Assembly: GCA_014204635.1 (NCBI GenBank)
Contig: JACHLS010000007.1
Span: forward strand, 159,631-223,630
Origin: Sporosarcina luteola
Lineage (GTDB): Bacteria > Bacillota > Bacilli > Bacillales_A > Planococcaceae
Direction of reading: 5' to 3'
Length of the DNA stretch: 64,000 nucleotides
The position numbers and the translations under genes are program-made. The notes under the pieces were generated by a model. That model did no database searches. It saw only the letters and a program-made list of their open reading frames with translations, and was not told the DNA's origin. This document shows positions 7,608 to 15,304 of this stretch, in pieces (within the stretch, counting starts at the first letter, position 1; every line of letters starts with the position of its first letter).

Positions 7608-7804
7608 ATCTCCTCCTCATTCAAAAACAAAGTATCCACTTTCACCCCTAAAGTCTTCGCAAGATCAAAAGCTAATTGTAAGCTCGGATCGTATTTATTG
7701 TTTTCTATAGCATTGATAGTCTGCCTACTCACGCCACATAAATCAGCTAACCCTCCTTGTGAAATGCCTTTCTTTTCTCTGTATTGTTTAATTTTATTTC
7801 TCAT
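7604..7804 (-). CDS. small Xre-family DNA-binding regulator
   Basis: 66 residues made of a single Cro/C1-type helix-turn-helix. The segment GLADLCGVSRQTINAIENN is the HTH, and LAKTLGVKVDTLF closes the domain. No effector domain is present. The family (YgzD/YvaO-like small regulators) often acts with a co-encoded membrane protein, which here overlaps by 4 bp. Upstream lie a consensus promoter and a symmetric operator (7830-7851) just downstream of the -10 box, which points to autorepression. Confidence 0.88.
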   Translation of the reverse strand: MRNKIKQYREKKGISQGGLADLCGVSRQTINAIENNKYDPSLQLAFDLAKTLGVKVDTLFLNEEEI

Positions 7805-7829
7805 ATGAGCAACACCTTCGAATCAATGT

Positions 7830-7883
7830 GGTGTAAAACTTATTTTACACCCTGATTATAAAAGAAGACGCGAGGGTTGTCAA
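7830..7883 (-). promoter_or_regulatory. consensus sigma-A promoter and operator of the xre gene
   Basis: Minus strand TTGACA (7883-7878), exactly 17 bp, then TATAAT (7860-7855): a perfect consensus promoter. Just downstream, arms GGTGTAAAA (7830-7838) and TTTTACACC (7843-7851) form a 9+9 inverted repeat around the expected transcription start, a likely autorepressor site. Confidence 0.85.
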
Positions 7884-7908
7884 ACATTCTTTACAACCCT
7901 TGCGTCTT
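7865..7908. repeat. 16-bp inverted repeat overlapping the xre -35 box
   Basis: The arms at 7865-7880 and 7893-7908 pair with one mismatch around a 12-nt loop. The -35 element of the xre promoter starts inside the inner arm. On the plus strand no T-run follows, and no gene reads into it from either side, so a terminator role is doubtful. It may bind a second regulator. Confidence 0.55.
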
Positions 7909-7979
7909 GTTAATGTATTATTTATGAACAGTCAATTATTGCGCTCATACTTTATTTCTAAAAGATACTTAGAAAACAC

Positions 7980-8061
7980 AAAAAAACTCATTGAAACAAA
8001 TGAGCTCCTATGGTACTTTTATATAGATAGGCATTTTTATAAAAATACTTATATTTTTCCT
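7980..8061 (-). ncRNA. candidate small RNA between xre and helD
   Basis: A promoter-like TTGACG-N18-TACAAT (8097-8068, minus strand) is followed about 80 nt later by a terminator: 6-bp stem CTCATT/AATGAG (8004-7987) with seven T. In between, AGATAGG and CCTATCT (around 8064-8026) can pair into a second hairpin. The only frame inside is eight codons. It would be transcribed away from helD and towards xre. Unverified. A divergent leader fragment is the alternative. Confidence 0.4.
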
Positions 8062-8067
8062 ATCTTA

Positions 8068-8097
8068 ATTGTACACCATAATCCATTTGTACGTCAA
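8068..8097 (-). promoter_or_regulatory. promoter of the candidate small RNA
   Basis: Minus strand TTGACG (8097-8092), 18 bp, TACAAT (8073-8068), preceded by TG as in an extended -10. Confidence 0.5.
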
Positions 8098-8130
8098 CCC
8101 TTTTTACTCAACTTTTAAGGAGTGTGTGCT

Positions 8131-10467
8131 ATGAGATCAAATTACGAGCAGGAACAACAAAGAGTCACTGATGTGATGGCGGTCATTCAGAAGCAAATCC
8201 ACCGGTTGGAGGGAGAGACTTCCCAGCGACGAGAAGAAGTCGTCAGCATTCGAAGACACTTTTGGGATGAGGTGAAAGTAAATACGGATTCGTTCGATGA
8301 TTATCTTGAAACTATTATCGGTTTACGGCAAGAAGCACAAGCTCTGTCTGTCAGCCAAAGCACTCATCGGCAAGCCTCAAAAAAATTATCCACACTTCGC
8401 CGTATGCAGAATGCCCCCTACTTCGGTCGAATTGATTTTCTGGAAGACGATCTTTCAACTGAGGAGCAAATCTATATTGGGATTTCCACTCTCACAGATG
8501 AAAGCGGTGAAGATTTCCTCATATACGATTGGCGGGCACCCATTTCAAGCGTTTATTACGATTATCAACCTGGCACTGCCCATTACTCAACACCAGGAGG
8601 CATGATTCACGGAAAACTGTTGAAAAAGTGGCAGTATCTCATTCGGGGTGGCGTTCTACAATCTATGTTCGACACAAGCCTCACAATTGGTGATGAAATT
8701 CTGCAGCAAGTTTTAGGAAAGGGCACCGACAAACAGATGCATAATATTGTCGCGACCATTCAACAAGAGCAAAACCGAATCATCCGCCATGACCAAGGAA
8801 AGCTACTCATCGTTCACGGGGCGGCAGGCAGCGGCAAAACATCCGCGGCTCTCCAGCGAATCGCTTATCTGCTTTACAAATATCGTGACAGTATCAAAGC
8901 GGATCAGATTATCCTATTCTCACCGAATGCCATGTTCAATCATTATGTGTCGAATGTACTTCCTGAACTGGGTGAGGAAAATATGCAGCAGGTCACCTTT
9001 CAGGAATACTTGGACTACCGGCTCGGAAAACTATTTCAGGTGGAAAATCCTTATGATCAATTGGAATATGTTTTGATTGCTGAAAACAACTCTTCGTATA
9101 GATCAAGAGTGGCGGGCATCCGTTTTAAAGCCTCCACGCCATTCTTTGAAGGGATTGAAGCTTATCGCAAATCTTTGGAAACCGCAGGGATGGTATTTAA
9201 GGGGATTTCATTCAAAGGCGAGACGATTGTTACCGCTGAGCAAATTGAGGATCAGTTTTATCATCACCATCCCGAACTCCGCTTCCATAATCGCCTAGAA
9301 AAACTGAAGGATTGGCTCTTGCAGAAGTTAGTTGAGTTCCAAAAAGCAGAGCGCTCGAAACCATGGGTACTAGAGGAAATTGAATTGCTCAGCAATGACG
9401 AATACCATAAGGCACGCATGCTTTTAGCGAAAAAGCATGGTGTAAAAAGAGACATGATGGCCGAGTTTGAGGTGGATCCTAAAGATCTGGCTCAGCTGAT
9501 TGTTAGGCAGAGAATGAGATCCATCCGAAAACAGGTTCAAGTGTATGATTTTATTCACATGAAAGAGATCTATAAGCAACTCTTCCTGTACCCAATGGAT
9601 ATCAAACAATGGGTACATGGAAATCTGATAGAAGAATGGCCAACCATCTGCCAAGAGACCGTTACAATGATTGACAAAGGGACATTGCTGTATGAGGATG
9701 CCACCCCATTTTTGCTGTTACATGAGCTGATTCTCGGTTTTCAGTCGAACCGGACAATCAAACATATTGTTGTAGATGAAGCGCAGGATTACTCTCCGTT
9801 TCAATTCGAATACTTGAGACGCCTGTTTCCTGCCGCAAAGATGACAGTCCTCGGAGATTTTAATCAGGCTATTTTCGCGCATGCCAGAGAACGGGTTGAC
9901 TTTCAAACGCTTACCGTACTATATGGACCGGAACAAACAGAGGTCGTCCAATTGGCACGAAGCTATCGTTCCACGAAACCGATCATCGAATTCACACGAA
10001 GACTCGTACCGAACGCCGAGCAAATTATCCCTTTCGACCGGGACGGCGAGCAGCCTGTTTTGACACAATTGGAAAATATCTCGGAACTGCACCGCCATAT
10101 TACTTTGAAAGTGGCAGAGCTCCAAAGTCTGGGCTTCCAGAGTATCGCGATCATTTGTAAATCTGCTCAGGAAAGCCAGGATGCCTACGAGTCATTGGCG
10201 AGCATTGAAAATATCAAATTCTTAAAAAAAGGGACGATGGAATACGAGCAAGGAGTCATCGTCATCCCTTCCTATTTGGCAAAGGGCATCGAGTTCGATG
10301 CCGTCATCATCTACAATGCCTCGGAACAAGTTTATGGCGATGAAAGTCTGCGGAGGATTTTTTATACTGCCTGCACAAGGGCCATGCATGCCTTGCACTT
10401 ATACAGTGTCGGAAAGCCAACTCCATTGCTGCAACCTGTGCCGGAAGAAAGTTATATACTTGCATAA
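8131..10467 (+). CDS. helD: RNA polymerase recycling motor HelD
   Basis: A 778-residue UvrD/Rep-like superfamily 1 ATPase. An N-terminal coiled-coil arm (about residues 1-80) that inserts into RNA polymerase is followed by a 1A domain with Walker A GAAGSGKTSAA near residue 230, a long insertion (about 300-530), Walker B VVDEAQDYS near 550, and a C-terminal 2A domain with LARSYRST and YTACTRAM. HelD frees stalled RNA polymerase from DNA in Bacillus. The ATG at 8131 has AAGGAG eight bases upstream, and the frame also opens at GTG 8122 inside that site. The B. subtilis protein is 774 residues. It is monocistronic, with a strong terminator after it. Confidence 0.93.
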   Translation: MRSNYEQEQQRVTDVMAVIQKQIHRLEGETSQRREEVVSIRRHFWDEVKVNTDSFDDYLETIIGLRQEAQALSVSQSTHRQASKKLSTLRRMQNAPYFGRIDFLEDDLSTEEQIYIGISTLTDESGEDFLIYDWRAPISSVYYDYQPGTAHYSTPGGMIHGKLLKKWQYLIRGGVLQSMFDTSLTIGDEILQQVLGKGTDKQMHNIVATIQQEQNRIIRHDQGKLLIVHGAAGSGKTSAALQRIAYLLYKYRDSIKADQIILFSPNAMFNHYVSNVLPELGEENMQQVTFQEYLDYRLGKLFQVENPYDQLEYVLIAENNSSYRSRVAGIRFKASTPFFEGIEAYRKSLETAGMVFKGISFKGETIVTAEQIEDQFYHHHPELRFHNRLEKLKDWLLQKLVEFQKAERSKPWVLEEIELLSNDEYHKARMLLAKKHGVKRDMMAEFEVDPKDLAQLIVRQRMRSIRKQVQVYDFIHMKEIYKQLFLYPMDIKQWVHGNLIEEWPTICQETVTMIDKGTLLYEDATPFLLLHELILGFQSNRTIKHIVVDEAQDYSPFQFEYLRRLFPAAKMTVLGDFNQAIFAHARERVDFQTLTVLYGPEQTEVVQLARSYRSTKPIIEFTRRLVPNAEQIIPFDRDGEQPVLTQLENISELHRHITLKVAELQSLGFQSIAIICKSAQESQDAYESLASIENIKFLKKGTMEYEQGVIVIPSYLAKGIEFDAVIIYNASEQVYGDESLRRIFYTACTRAMHALHLYSVGKPTPLLQPVPEESYILA

Positions 10468-10479
10468 GAATAGTTAGAT

Positions 10480-10523
10480 AATCGGACCCTGCCGCATCTT
10501 GGCCAGGGTCCGATTTTCAATTT
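10480..10523 (+). terminator. terminator after helD
   Basis: A 12-bp stem AATCGGACCCTG (10480-10491) / CAGGGTCCGATT (10504-10515), followed by TTCAATTTTT. It faces the convergent S66 peptidase gene. Confidence 0.85.
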
Positions 10524-10602
10524 TTACACTCGATACTAAATAGAAATCTAATTTATAGTATTAGTAACAGAGAGAGGATATCCTTTTATGGCTACACCTA
10601 AC

Positions 10603-11601
10603 TTACAGCCAGTATTCCGTACAAAAGACCTTTTTGGCATCTGTGTCTAAAATGACTCGTTTGCCAATCGCAAGCGGGTGCATCGGATGCGTATGGCATG
10701 TATCAAATTCAGCTAAAATCGGAATATCCAGTCCATCCAGTTGTTCTACCAATAAATCTACCGGCTGCTTGCCTGTACCCAAGTCATCATATTGCTCGTG
10801 TTTTCCTAAAATGATGCCTGCAATCTTATCAAACATACCATGTACTTTTAACATCGCAAAATTCTTTTCGACAATCGAGGCATCCTTGGAACAATCCTCG
10901 ATTAACAATATATCGCCGTGTTCAATTGTGGGGAAATATGGAGTTCCAATAAACCCATACATTGCATTCACATTCCCGCCTATTAATCTCCCTTCCACCA
11001 CACCACTATTAACCGTTATCCACGTATTTTCGTATAGCGTTTTCTCTGCTGTTTTCTCTAACCAGTTTACCGGCTCATCTGACCAATACGCAGGCATGGG
11101 AACTTCATAAGGCAGCTCTAGTTCATTTTGGTGCACAAAAAATTGTTCAAAATACCGATATGTATCGTTTACTAAAGGCTCAAATTCACCAAATGACGGA
11201 ATCAAAGCAGGTCCATAAAAGGTCGTGATACCCGTTTTCGCATAAAGCGCCAATAATACAGCCGTTGCATCCGAATATCCAACAACTATTTTAGGGTTGC
11301 GCTTAAACGCATCATAATCAATATAAGGCAGCATACTATTTGAGTTTGTACCGCCAATTGTTGACATGATCATTTTGACCTCGGGATTTCTTAGCAACTC
11401 ATTTAATTCCTCTGCCCGCTCCTTCGGTGAACCTGAACGATAAACATCCATCCGCCCTGTCAACGTTCCTTCAACCACTACAAATCCTTTCTCCTCAAGG
11501 AACGCTTTTGCACGTTCATAACGCTGTCTGGCTGTAACCGAAGCCGGTGAGGACGGAGTAAATATGCCAATTCGATCCCCTCTTTTTAATTGATTACTCA
11601 T
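10603..11601 (-). CDS. S66 family peptidase (LD-carboxypeptidase/MccF-like)
   Basis: 332 residues. The nucleophile is Ser110 in VVGYSDAT, with the family Glu in LLIEDCSKD (about residue 228) and the catalytic His in FDTCHTHPM near residue 303. S66 members either cut the L,D-tetrapeptide stem of recycled murein or, in the MccF branch, inactivate acyl-sulfamoyl-adenylate compounds such as microcin C. No signal peptide is visible, so it acts in the cytoplasm. It is monocistronic and convergent with helD. Which branch it belongs to cannot be told here, though the length and the FYGPALIPSFGEF segment fit MccF-like proteins. Confidence 0.87.
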   Translation of the reverse strand: MSNQLKRGDRIGIFTPSSPASVTARQRYERAKAFLEEKGFVVVEGTLTGRMDVYRSGSPKERAEELNELLRNPEVKMIMSTIGGTNSNSMLPYIDYDAFKRNPKIVVGYSDATAVLLALYAKTGITTFYGPALIPSFGEFEPLVNDTYRYFEQFFVHQNELELPYEVPMPAYWSDEPVNWLEKTAEKTLYENTWITVNSGVVEGRLIGGNVNAMYGFIGTPYFPTIEHGDILLIEDCSKDASIVEKNFAMLKVHGMFDKIAGIILGKHEQYDDLGTGKQPVDLLVEQLDGLDIPILAEFDTCHTHPMHPLAIGKRVILDTDAKKVFCTEYWL

Positions 11602-11888
11602 TCTCCTACCTCCTTCTATCTGCCTCTGTTTTATGATTCCAATTTAAAACTTCAAAGGTTGCGCCCTAAATCAAAAAACCTCGACAGCCTGTAATCCAAT
11701 TCCAGTAACCGCTCATCGCATTCAGTTGTCTGTCGGTCCATCCTAAATTCGTCTATTCATTTTGCGATAACACGAAAATCCATGTAAAGAATTATGTGTT
11801 AATATGGGAATATCAAAGGATCAGCAGCAAACAAACTGATTATATTATAACAAAATGAATTCAAGTAATACGACTGGATGGAGATTGC

Positions 11889-12961
11889 ATGGAAGTTATT
11901 TTTAATAAAGTAAATTTCGCTTTGGAAAACAGTGGGTATCCAAGATTACATGTAAAAACGAAGTATGAACTCTTGGGAGAAGGAGCGTGGCATAAAGCCT
12001 ATTTAGTGAAATTATCTGAGGACCATGCACTCGTAATTCGTTTTCCAAAGAAACAAGCCTATGGAAGAACTGTCCCTTTTGATCGTCAGGAATTGCTCTC
12101 CGAATATGCTGGAAACGGGTTTTATTATCAGCAGGCCAACATGGTCAGGCCGGGGATATGCCCGGAAGAATACGATTTTCATGTAGATTCCGCACTCACC
12201 TATACGATTGAAAGCTATATGGGGAAGTCCATTGATCTATCAATGACGGATTCTTATTTGGGAAGAAATTATGGTATCCAACTCGGTGAATTTTATCGCA
12301 AAATGGACGATGTGAAACTGAATCTAGGAGGTTTTGGTCCAATAAAATGGAAGGATGGTAAATTAGAAGGCCGTAATAAAGAGCATCCATTAAAATTAAT
12401 GGCTGAGGAAAGAAGAAAATTTTATTCGGGATGGGAACGATTAAAGGACGCTACACTTTCCTTTGACCCTTCGTCAATTGAAAAAAAATTGTCATGGTGT
12501 CTCGAAAACCGATCTGCCTTTTCTATCTCCTTAACGAATCAAGATGCTTCCCCAGAAAATCTTATTATTCGTGATGGCAACGTCCACCTAATTGATTCAC
12601 GTCCAGTTTTGTATAGCGGTGTTGCCTCTGCAGGGGGATTCGTAAATAACTATAAAACACTGTTCCCCACCTATTTCCAAGCCCCGCGCTATATGAGGCA
12701 TCAATTTCATATATATAAGAATACTCTTCATGCACTTGCTGCTGGGTTTGAAGAAGGATATACAGACGGCTCGGCCGATCGAAAAAAGCATTAAAAATAG
12801 AACAGTTTTTGCAATTATTTTCTTTATGTTGTAGTAGTTATACGGTATTACAAAAGGAGATTGACACGGAAACCTGCTTGCGGATGGGAAATAAACAGGC
12901 AATTGAATTACGGATGCCTATTTATTTGCGAGAACTGGAAACGTTTGCATTTCACTTTTAA
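11889..12961 (+). pseudogene. aminoglycoside phosphotransferase-like protein, C-terminus in -1 frame
   Basis: The zero frame (11889-12794) gives 301 residues with an APH/choline-kinase-like fold. It has a glycine-rich loop LGEGAWHKAYLV, a lysine/arginine region LVIRFPKK, a catalytic-loop-like NQDASPENL near residue 219 and a metal-binding-like LIDSRP. After ADRKKH it stops, but the -1 frame runs on without interruption from 12788 to the TAA at 12961 for 57 further codons. These carry good protein-like sequence (LKIEQFLQLF, TCLRMGNKQAIELRMPIYL). The switch point is A_AAA_AAG (12782-12788). Either one A was lost from the tract, making a frameshifted gene, or -1 ribosomal slippage makes the long form of about 357 residues. 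The substrate is unknown. Two-thirds of the fold is intact in the short form. Confidence 0.7.
12782..12788 (+). promoter_or_regulatory. A_AAA_AAG slippery heptamer
   Basis: In the zero frame the codons read cgA AAA AAG, the heptamer used for -1 frameshifting in E. coli dnaX. The zero-frame stop comes two codons later (12792-12794). No strong hairpin lies at the right distance downstream, and no AGGAGG stimulator is close upstream, so programmed use is uncertain. Confidence 0.5.
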
Positions 12962-13008
12962 TTCAAGTATATACTTCGATACCTTATATAAAAAACCCAT
13001 TGCAAAGA

Positions 13009-13050
13009 GAAAACGCCATTTTGTTCATAATTGAACGAAATGGCGTTTTT
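13009..13050. terminator. bidirectional terminator between kinase-like gene and MFS gene
   Basis: A long stem AACGCCATTT-GTTCA / TGAAC-AAATGGCGTT (13012-13046) with a short TAAT loop and T-runs on both strands. It serves the plus-strand kinase-like gene and the minus-strand transporter gene. Confidence 0.85.
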
Positions 13051-13100
13051 GCTAGTGAATTGACCTATCAATCATTCTTTGTGATCTTAATAGGACTCAA

Positions 13101-14333
13101 TTAAGTAGTTACTCGTTTTTCTTCTTTGATCAATGCTGCTGAAATGGTACCGATGATAAGCAGGAAGCCTGCAAAGTAGAAGCCCATGTTCAAGCTGCCT
13201 GTAACGTCAGTCAAGAAACCTGTGATGTACGGAGCCAAGATGGATCCACACATTCCGATAAAGTTATACACACCGAATGATGTAGAGTATGCATTCTTCG
13301 GCGCATTGTCTGCCACAACGGCAACCAATACCGGGTTTGTACTAATTTTACCGAAAATCCCGTAACCGATGAGAGCAGCGTATAGTACCCACATGCTATC
13401 AAACGCTACGATCGATACAAGTGCAATTAGGGATGCCGGAAGCATGATGAGCAATACTGGCCGGCTTTTTCCTAGACGGTCTGCAACCCAGCTGAAGAAG
13501 ATGGAAGCTGGAATGGCCGCCCAAGGAACAAGTGAAGATACAGTCGCAACCGCGCTACCTTCAATTCCGCGTGCATGTTGCAAGTAGTAAGGCATCCAAG
13601 TCACAACAACGAAGAAACCGTAAATGGCACAGAAAATTGTAATGTAAGACATGAGCAAGTTGCGGTTTTTAAACAGGACACTCAATTTCAGTTTTTCCTG
13701 TTTATCAAGAACAGCGTTAACTTCCTTGCCTTTTGGTTTTTCCTTAACGAGCCACCACATTAGTAAACCAATCAACACAACCGGAATAGCAACGATATAG
13801 AATGGCGCTCTCCAGCTCATACCCGCTTCGATTGTGAAACTGGATAAGTAGTAACCTGCTGAAAGACCGAATGCCATACCGCTATTGATGATAGCTGATC
13901 CTAGAGTCAAATGCTTTTTCGGAATAGCTTCCGAAGACAATCCGTACTGTGGTCCGTAGTAGAATCCTTGGAACACCCCAACCATGAGCCACATTAGAAT
14001 AAACAGGAAGAAACTAGGCATTGCGCCTGAGATTGCAGCAAAGAGACCGAACAAGATAATTCCTGGAACTAATACTTTCTTTTTACCGATTTTGTCTCCT
14101 AACATACCGGATGGGATGTTAAGGCCTGCATAACCGATGAAAAAGATACTACTGATCATACCGAGCTGTCCCGCGGACAAGCTGAACTCATTTTGAATAT
14201 CATCCATGACAGGGTTCAAGATTGCACGGGTTCCATAAATTGCAATCCACCCTAAAAAGAATACGATAACGGCTTTGACCCAATACGGGATCAATTCTTT
14301 TTTCTCGCCATTATCATGTACTTGCTTTGCCAT
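13101..14333 (-). CDS. MFS transporter of the ureide island
   Basis: A 410-residue major facilitator with 12 predicted transmembrane helices. The loop 2-3 signature is GMLGDKIGKKK, and a matching WVADRLGKSRP follows helix 8, as expected for the duplicated six-helix halves. It resembles anion:cation symporters (GlpT/ACS type). ATG 14333 is chosen because GAGGAGG lies eight bases upstream, whereas the longer frame from 14384 has no such site. Its promoter (14400-14460) shares an exact layout with that of allF, so the likely cargo is an allantoin-pathway ureide or a product such as oxamate. The substrate is inferred from context only. Confidence 0.87.
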   Translation of the reverse strand: MAKQVHDNGEKKELIPYWVKAVIVFFLGWIAIYGTRAILNPVMDDIQNEFSLSAGQLGMISSIFFIGYAGLNIPSGMLGDKIGKKKVLVPGIILFGLFAAISGAMPSFFLFILMWLMVGVFQGFYYGPQYGLSSEAIPKKHLTLGSAIINSGMAFGLSAGYYLSSFTIEAGMSWRAPFYIVAIPVVLIGLLMWWLVKEKPKGKEVNAVLDKQEKLKLSVLFKNRNLLMSYITIFCAIYGFFVVVTWMPYYLQHARGIEGSAVATVSSLVPWAAIPASIFFSWVADRLGKSRPVLLIMLPASLIALVSIVAFDSMWVLYAALIGYGIFGKISTNPVLVAVVADNAPKNAYSTSFGVYNFIGMCGSILAPYITGFLTDVTGSLNMGFYFAGFLLIIGTISAALIKEEKRVTT

Positions 14334-14399
14334 TATGAGTGCCTCCTCATTCTTTCTATAATGGTACTTCAGGAAAATGATCATTTACCTTTCACTGAT

Positions 14400-14460
14400 A
14401 TCATACGGCAGATCACATTGCAGACGAATAAAAACATGTTTCTCGACATTGCTAAAACAT
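14400..14460 (-). promoter_or_regulatory. activator-type promoter of the MFS gene (twin of the allF promoter)
   Basis: In the transcribed (minus) direction: GCAATG box, 31 bp later a second GCAATG box within TTTTATTCGTCTGCAATG, 10 bp, then a -10 element TATGAT (14405-14400). On the plus strand the boxes are CATTGC at 14416 and 14447. No -35 hexamer is seen where box 2 sits. The same spacings recur at 23117-23169. Confidence 0.65.
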
Positions 14461-14590
14461 TAAATTCTAAGTAATTCCTACTAAGTTCATATCGTCCAAC
14501 TTTCGCTTCCCTTAGTACGGCAATCTTTGTTTCTCGTCCTTGTGATTGGTGCTTGTTTTAATCAGGGGACCTGCTCCCAACAAATCATTT

Positions 14591-15304
14591 TCACCGGATT
14601 TTGGCTACACTTTTTAACATATAGCCGAGACCTGGATACGTAATGATGTACTCTTCCGGTACTTTTAACCGTTCTTTGATTTTGCGCCGGATACGCGCAA
14701 TACCAACACGCAAATATTCGACATCATCCCGGTATTGAGGTCCCCAAACTTCTGACAACAGCGTTTCGTGCTGCACCACCTTGTCCAAGTTAAGTGCTAA
14801 AATTTCCAATAGCAGGAACTCTGTCTGTGTGAACTTCAATTCTTCCCCGTCAATCCACACTCGCTTGCTGCCCACGTCCACCTGAATGGAGCCTGTCTCA
14901 ATAATAGAGGAGGCGCTGACGGTACCTTCAGTAAGGGCTGGCTGACTTCTGCGCAGGACCGCATTCACTCGGGCGAAAAGCTCATCCAGCGAAAAAGGCT
15001 TGGTTAAATAATCATCTGCTCCCAGGTTCAACCCATTTACTTTATCTTTCGGATTGCTTCGTGCTGTCAGCATAATAATGGGCGTATGGGAAAACTTGCG
15101 AAGTTCTTTGAGCACGTAAAAGCCATCTTTTCCCGGCATCATGATATCAAGTAATATCAAATCTGGAGAGATCAAATCATACTTCTCAAGCAGCTCTTCT
15201 CCTGAAGACGCCGTCACTACGTCATATCCAACCGAGCGTAAATTCGCTGAGATGAAACGTAGGATTTTTGCTTCGTCATCTACGACACATATTTTTTGTT
15301 TCAT
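14591..15304 (-). CDS. OmpR-family response regulator
   Basis: 237 residues. The receiver domain (1-120) has acidic pocket Asp9-Asp10, phosphoacceptor Asp53 (LLDIMMPG), Thr80 and Lys102 (LTKPFS). A winged-helix output domain follows (about 140-235, with FTQTEFLLLEIL and the YLRVGIARIRRKI recognition region). It overlaps its partner kinase gene by 4 bp. OmpR-type regulators bind direct repeats, so it is the obvious candidate for the twin 31-bp-spaced boxes at 14416-14452 and 23133-23169. This link is inferred. Confidence 0.93.
   Translation of the reverse strand: MKQKICVVDDEAKILRFISANLRSVGYDVVTASSGEELLEKYDLISPDLILLDIMMPGKDGFYVLKELRKFSHTPIIMLTARSNPKDKVNGLNLGADDYLTKPFSLDELFARVNAVLRRSQPALTEGTVSASSIIETGSIQVDVGSKRVWIDGEELKFTQTEFLLLEILALNLDKVVQHETLLSEVWGPQYRDDVEYLRVGIARIRRKIKERLKVPEEYIITYPGLGYMLKSVAKIR

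Noticed and set aside
7900..8118. 72-residue plus-strand open frame before helD
   Set aside because: It has no ribosome binding site, covers the xre/helD regulatory gap and the candidate RNA terminator, and has low-complexity composition.
11706..11716. Extra copy of the 41-bp repeat half
   Set aside because: Only 11 bases (TAACCGCTCAT) match. This could be chance in a spacer.
12597..12902. 101-residue minus-strand open frame across the frameshift site
   Set aside because: It is antisense to the kinase-like gene. The plus-strand -1 continuation has better protein composition.
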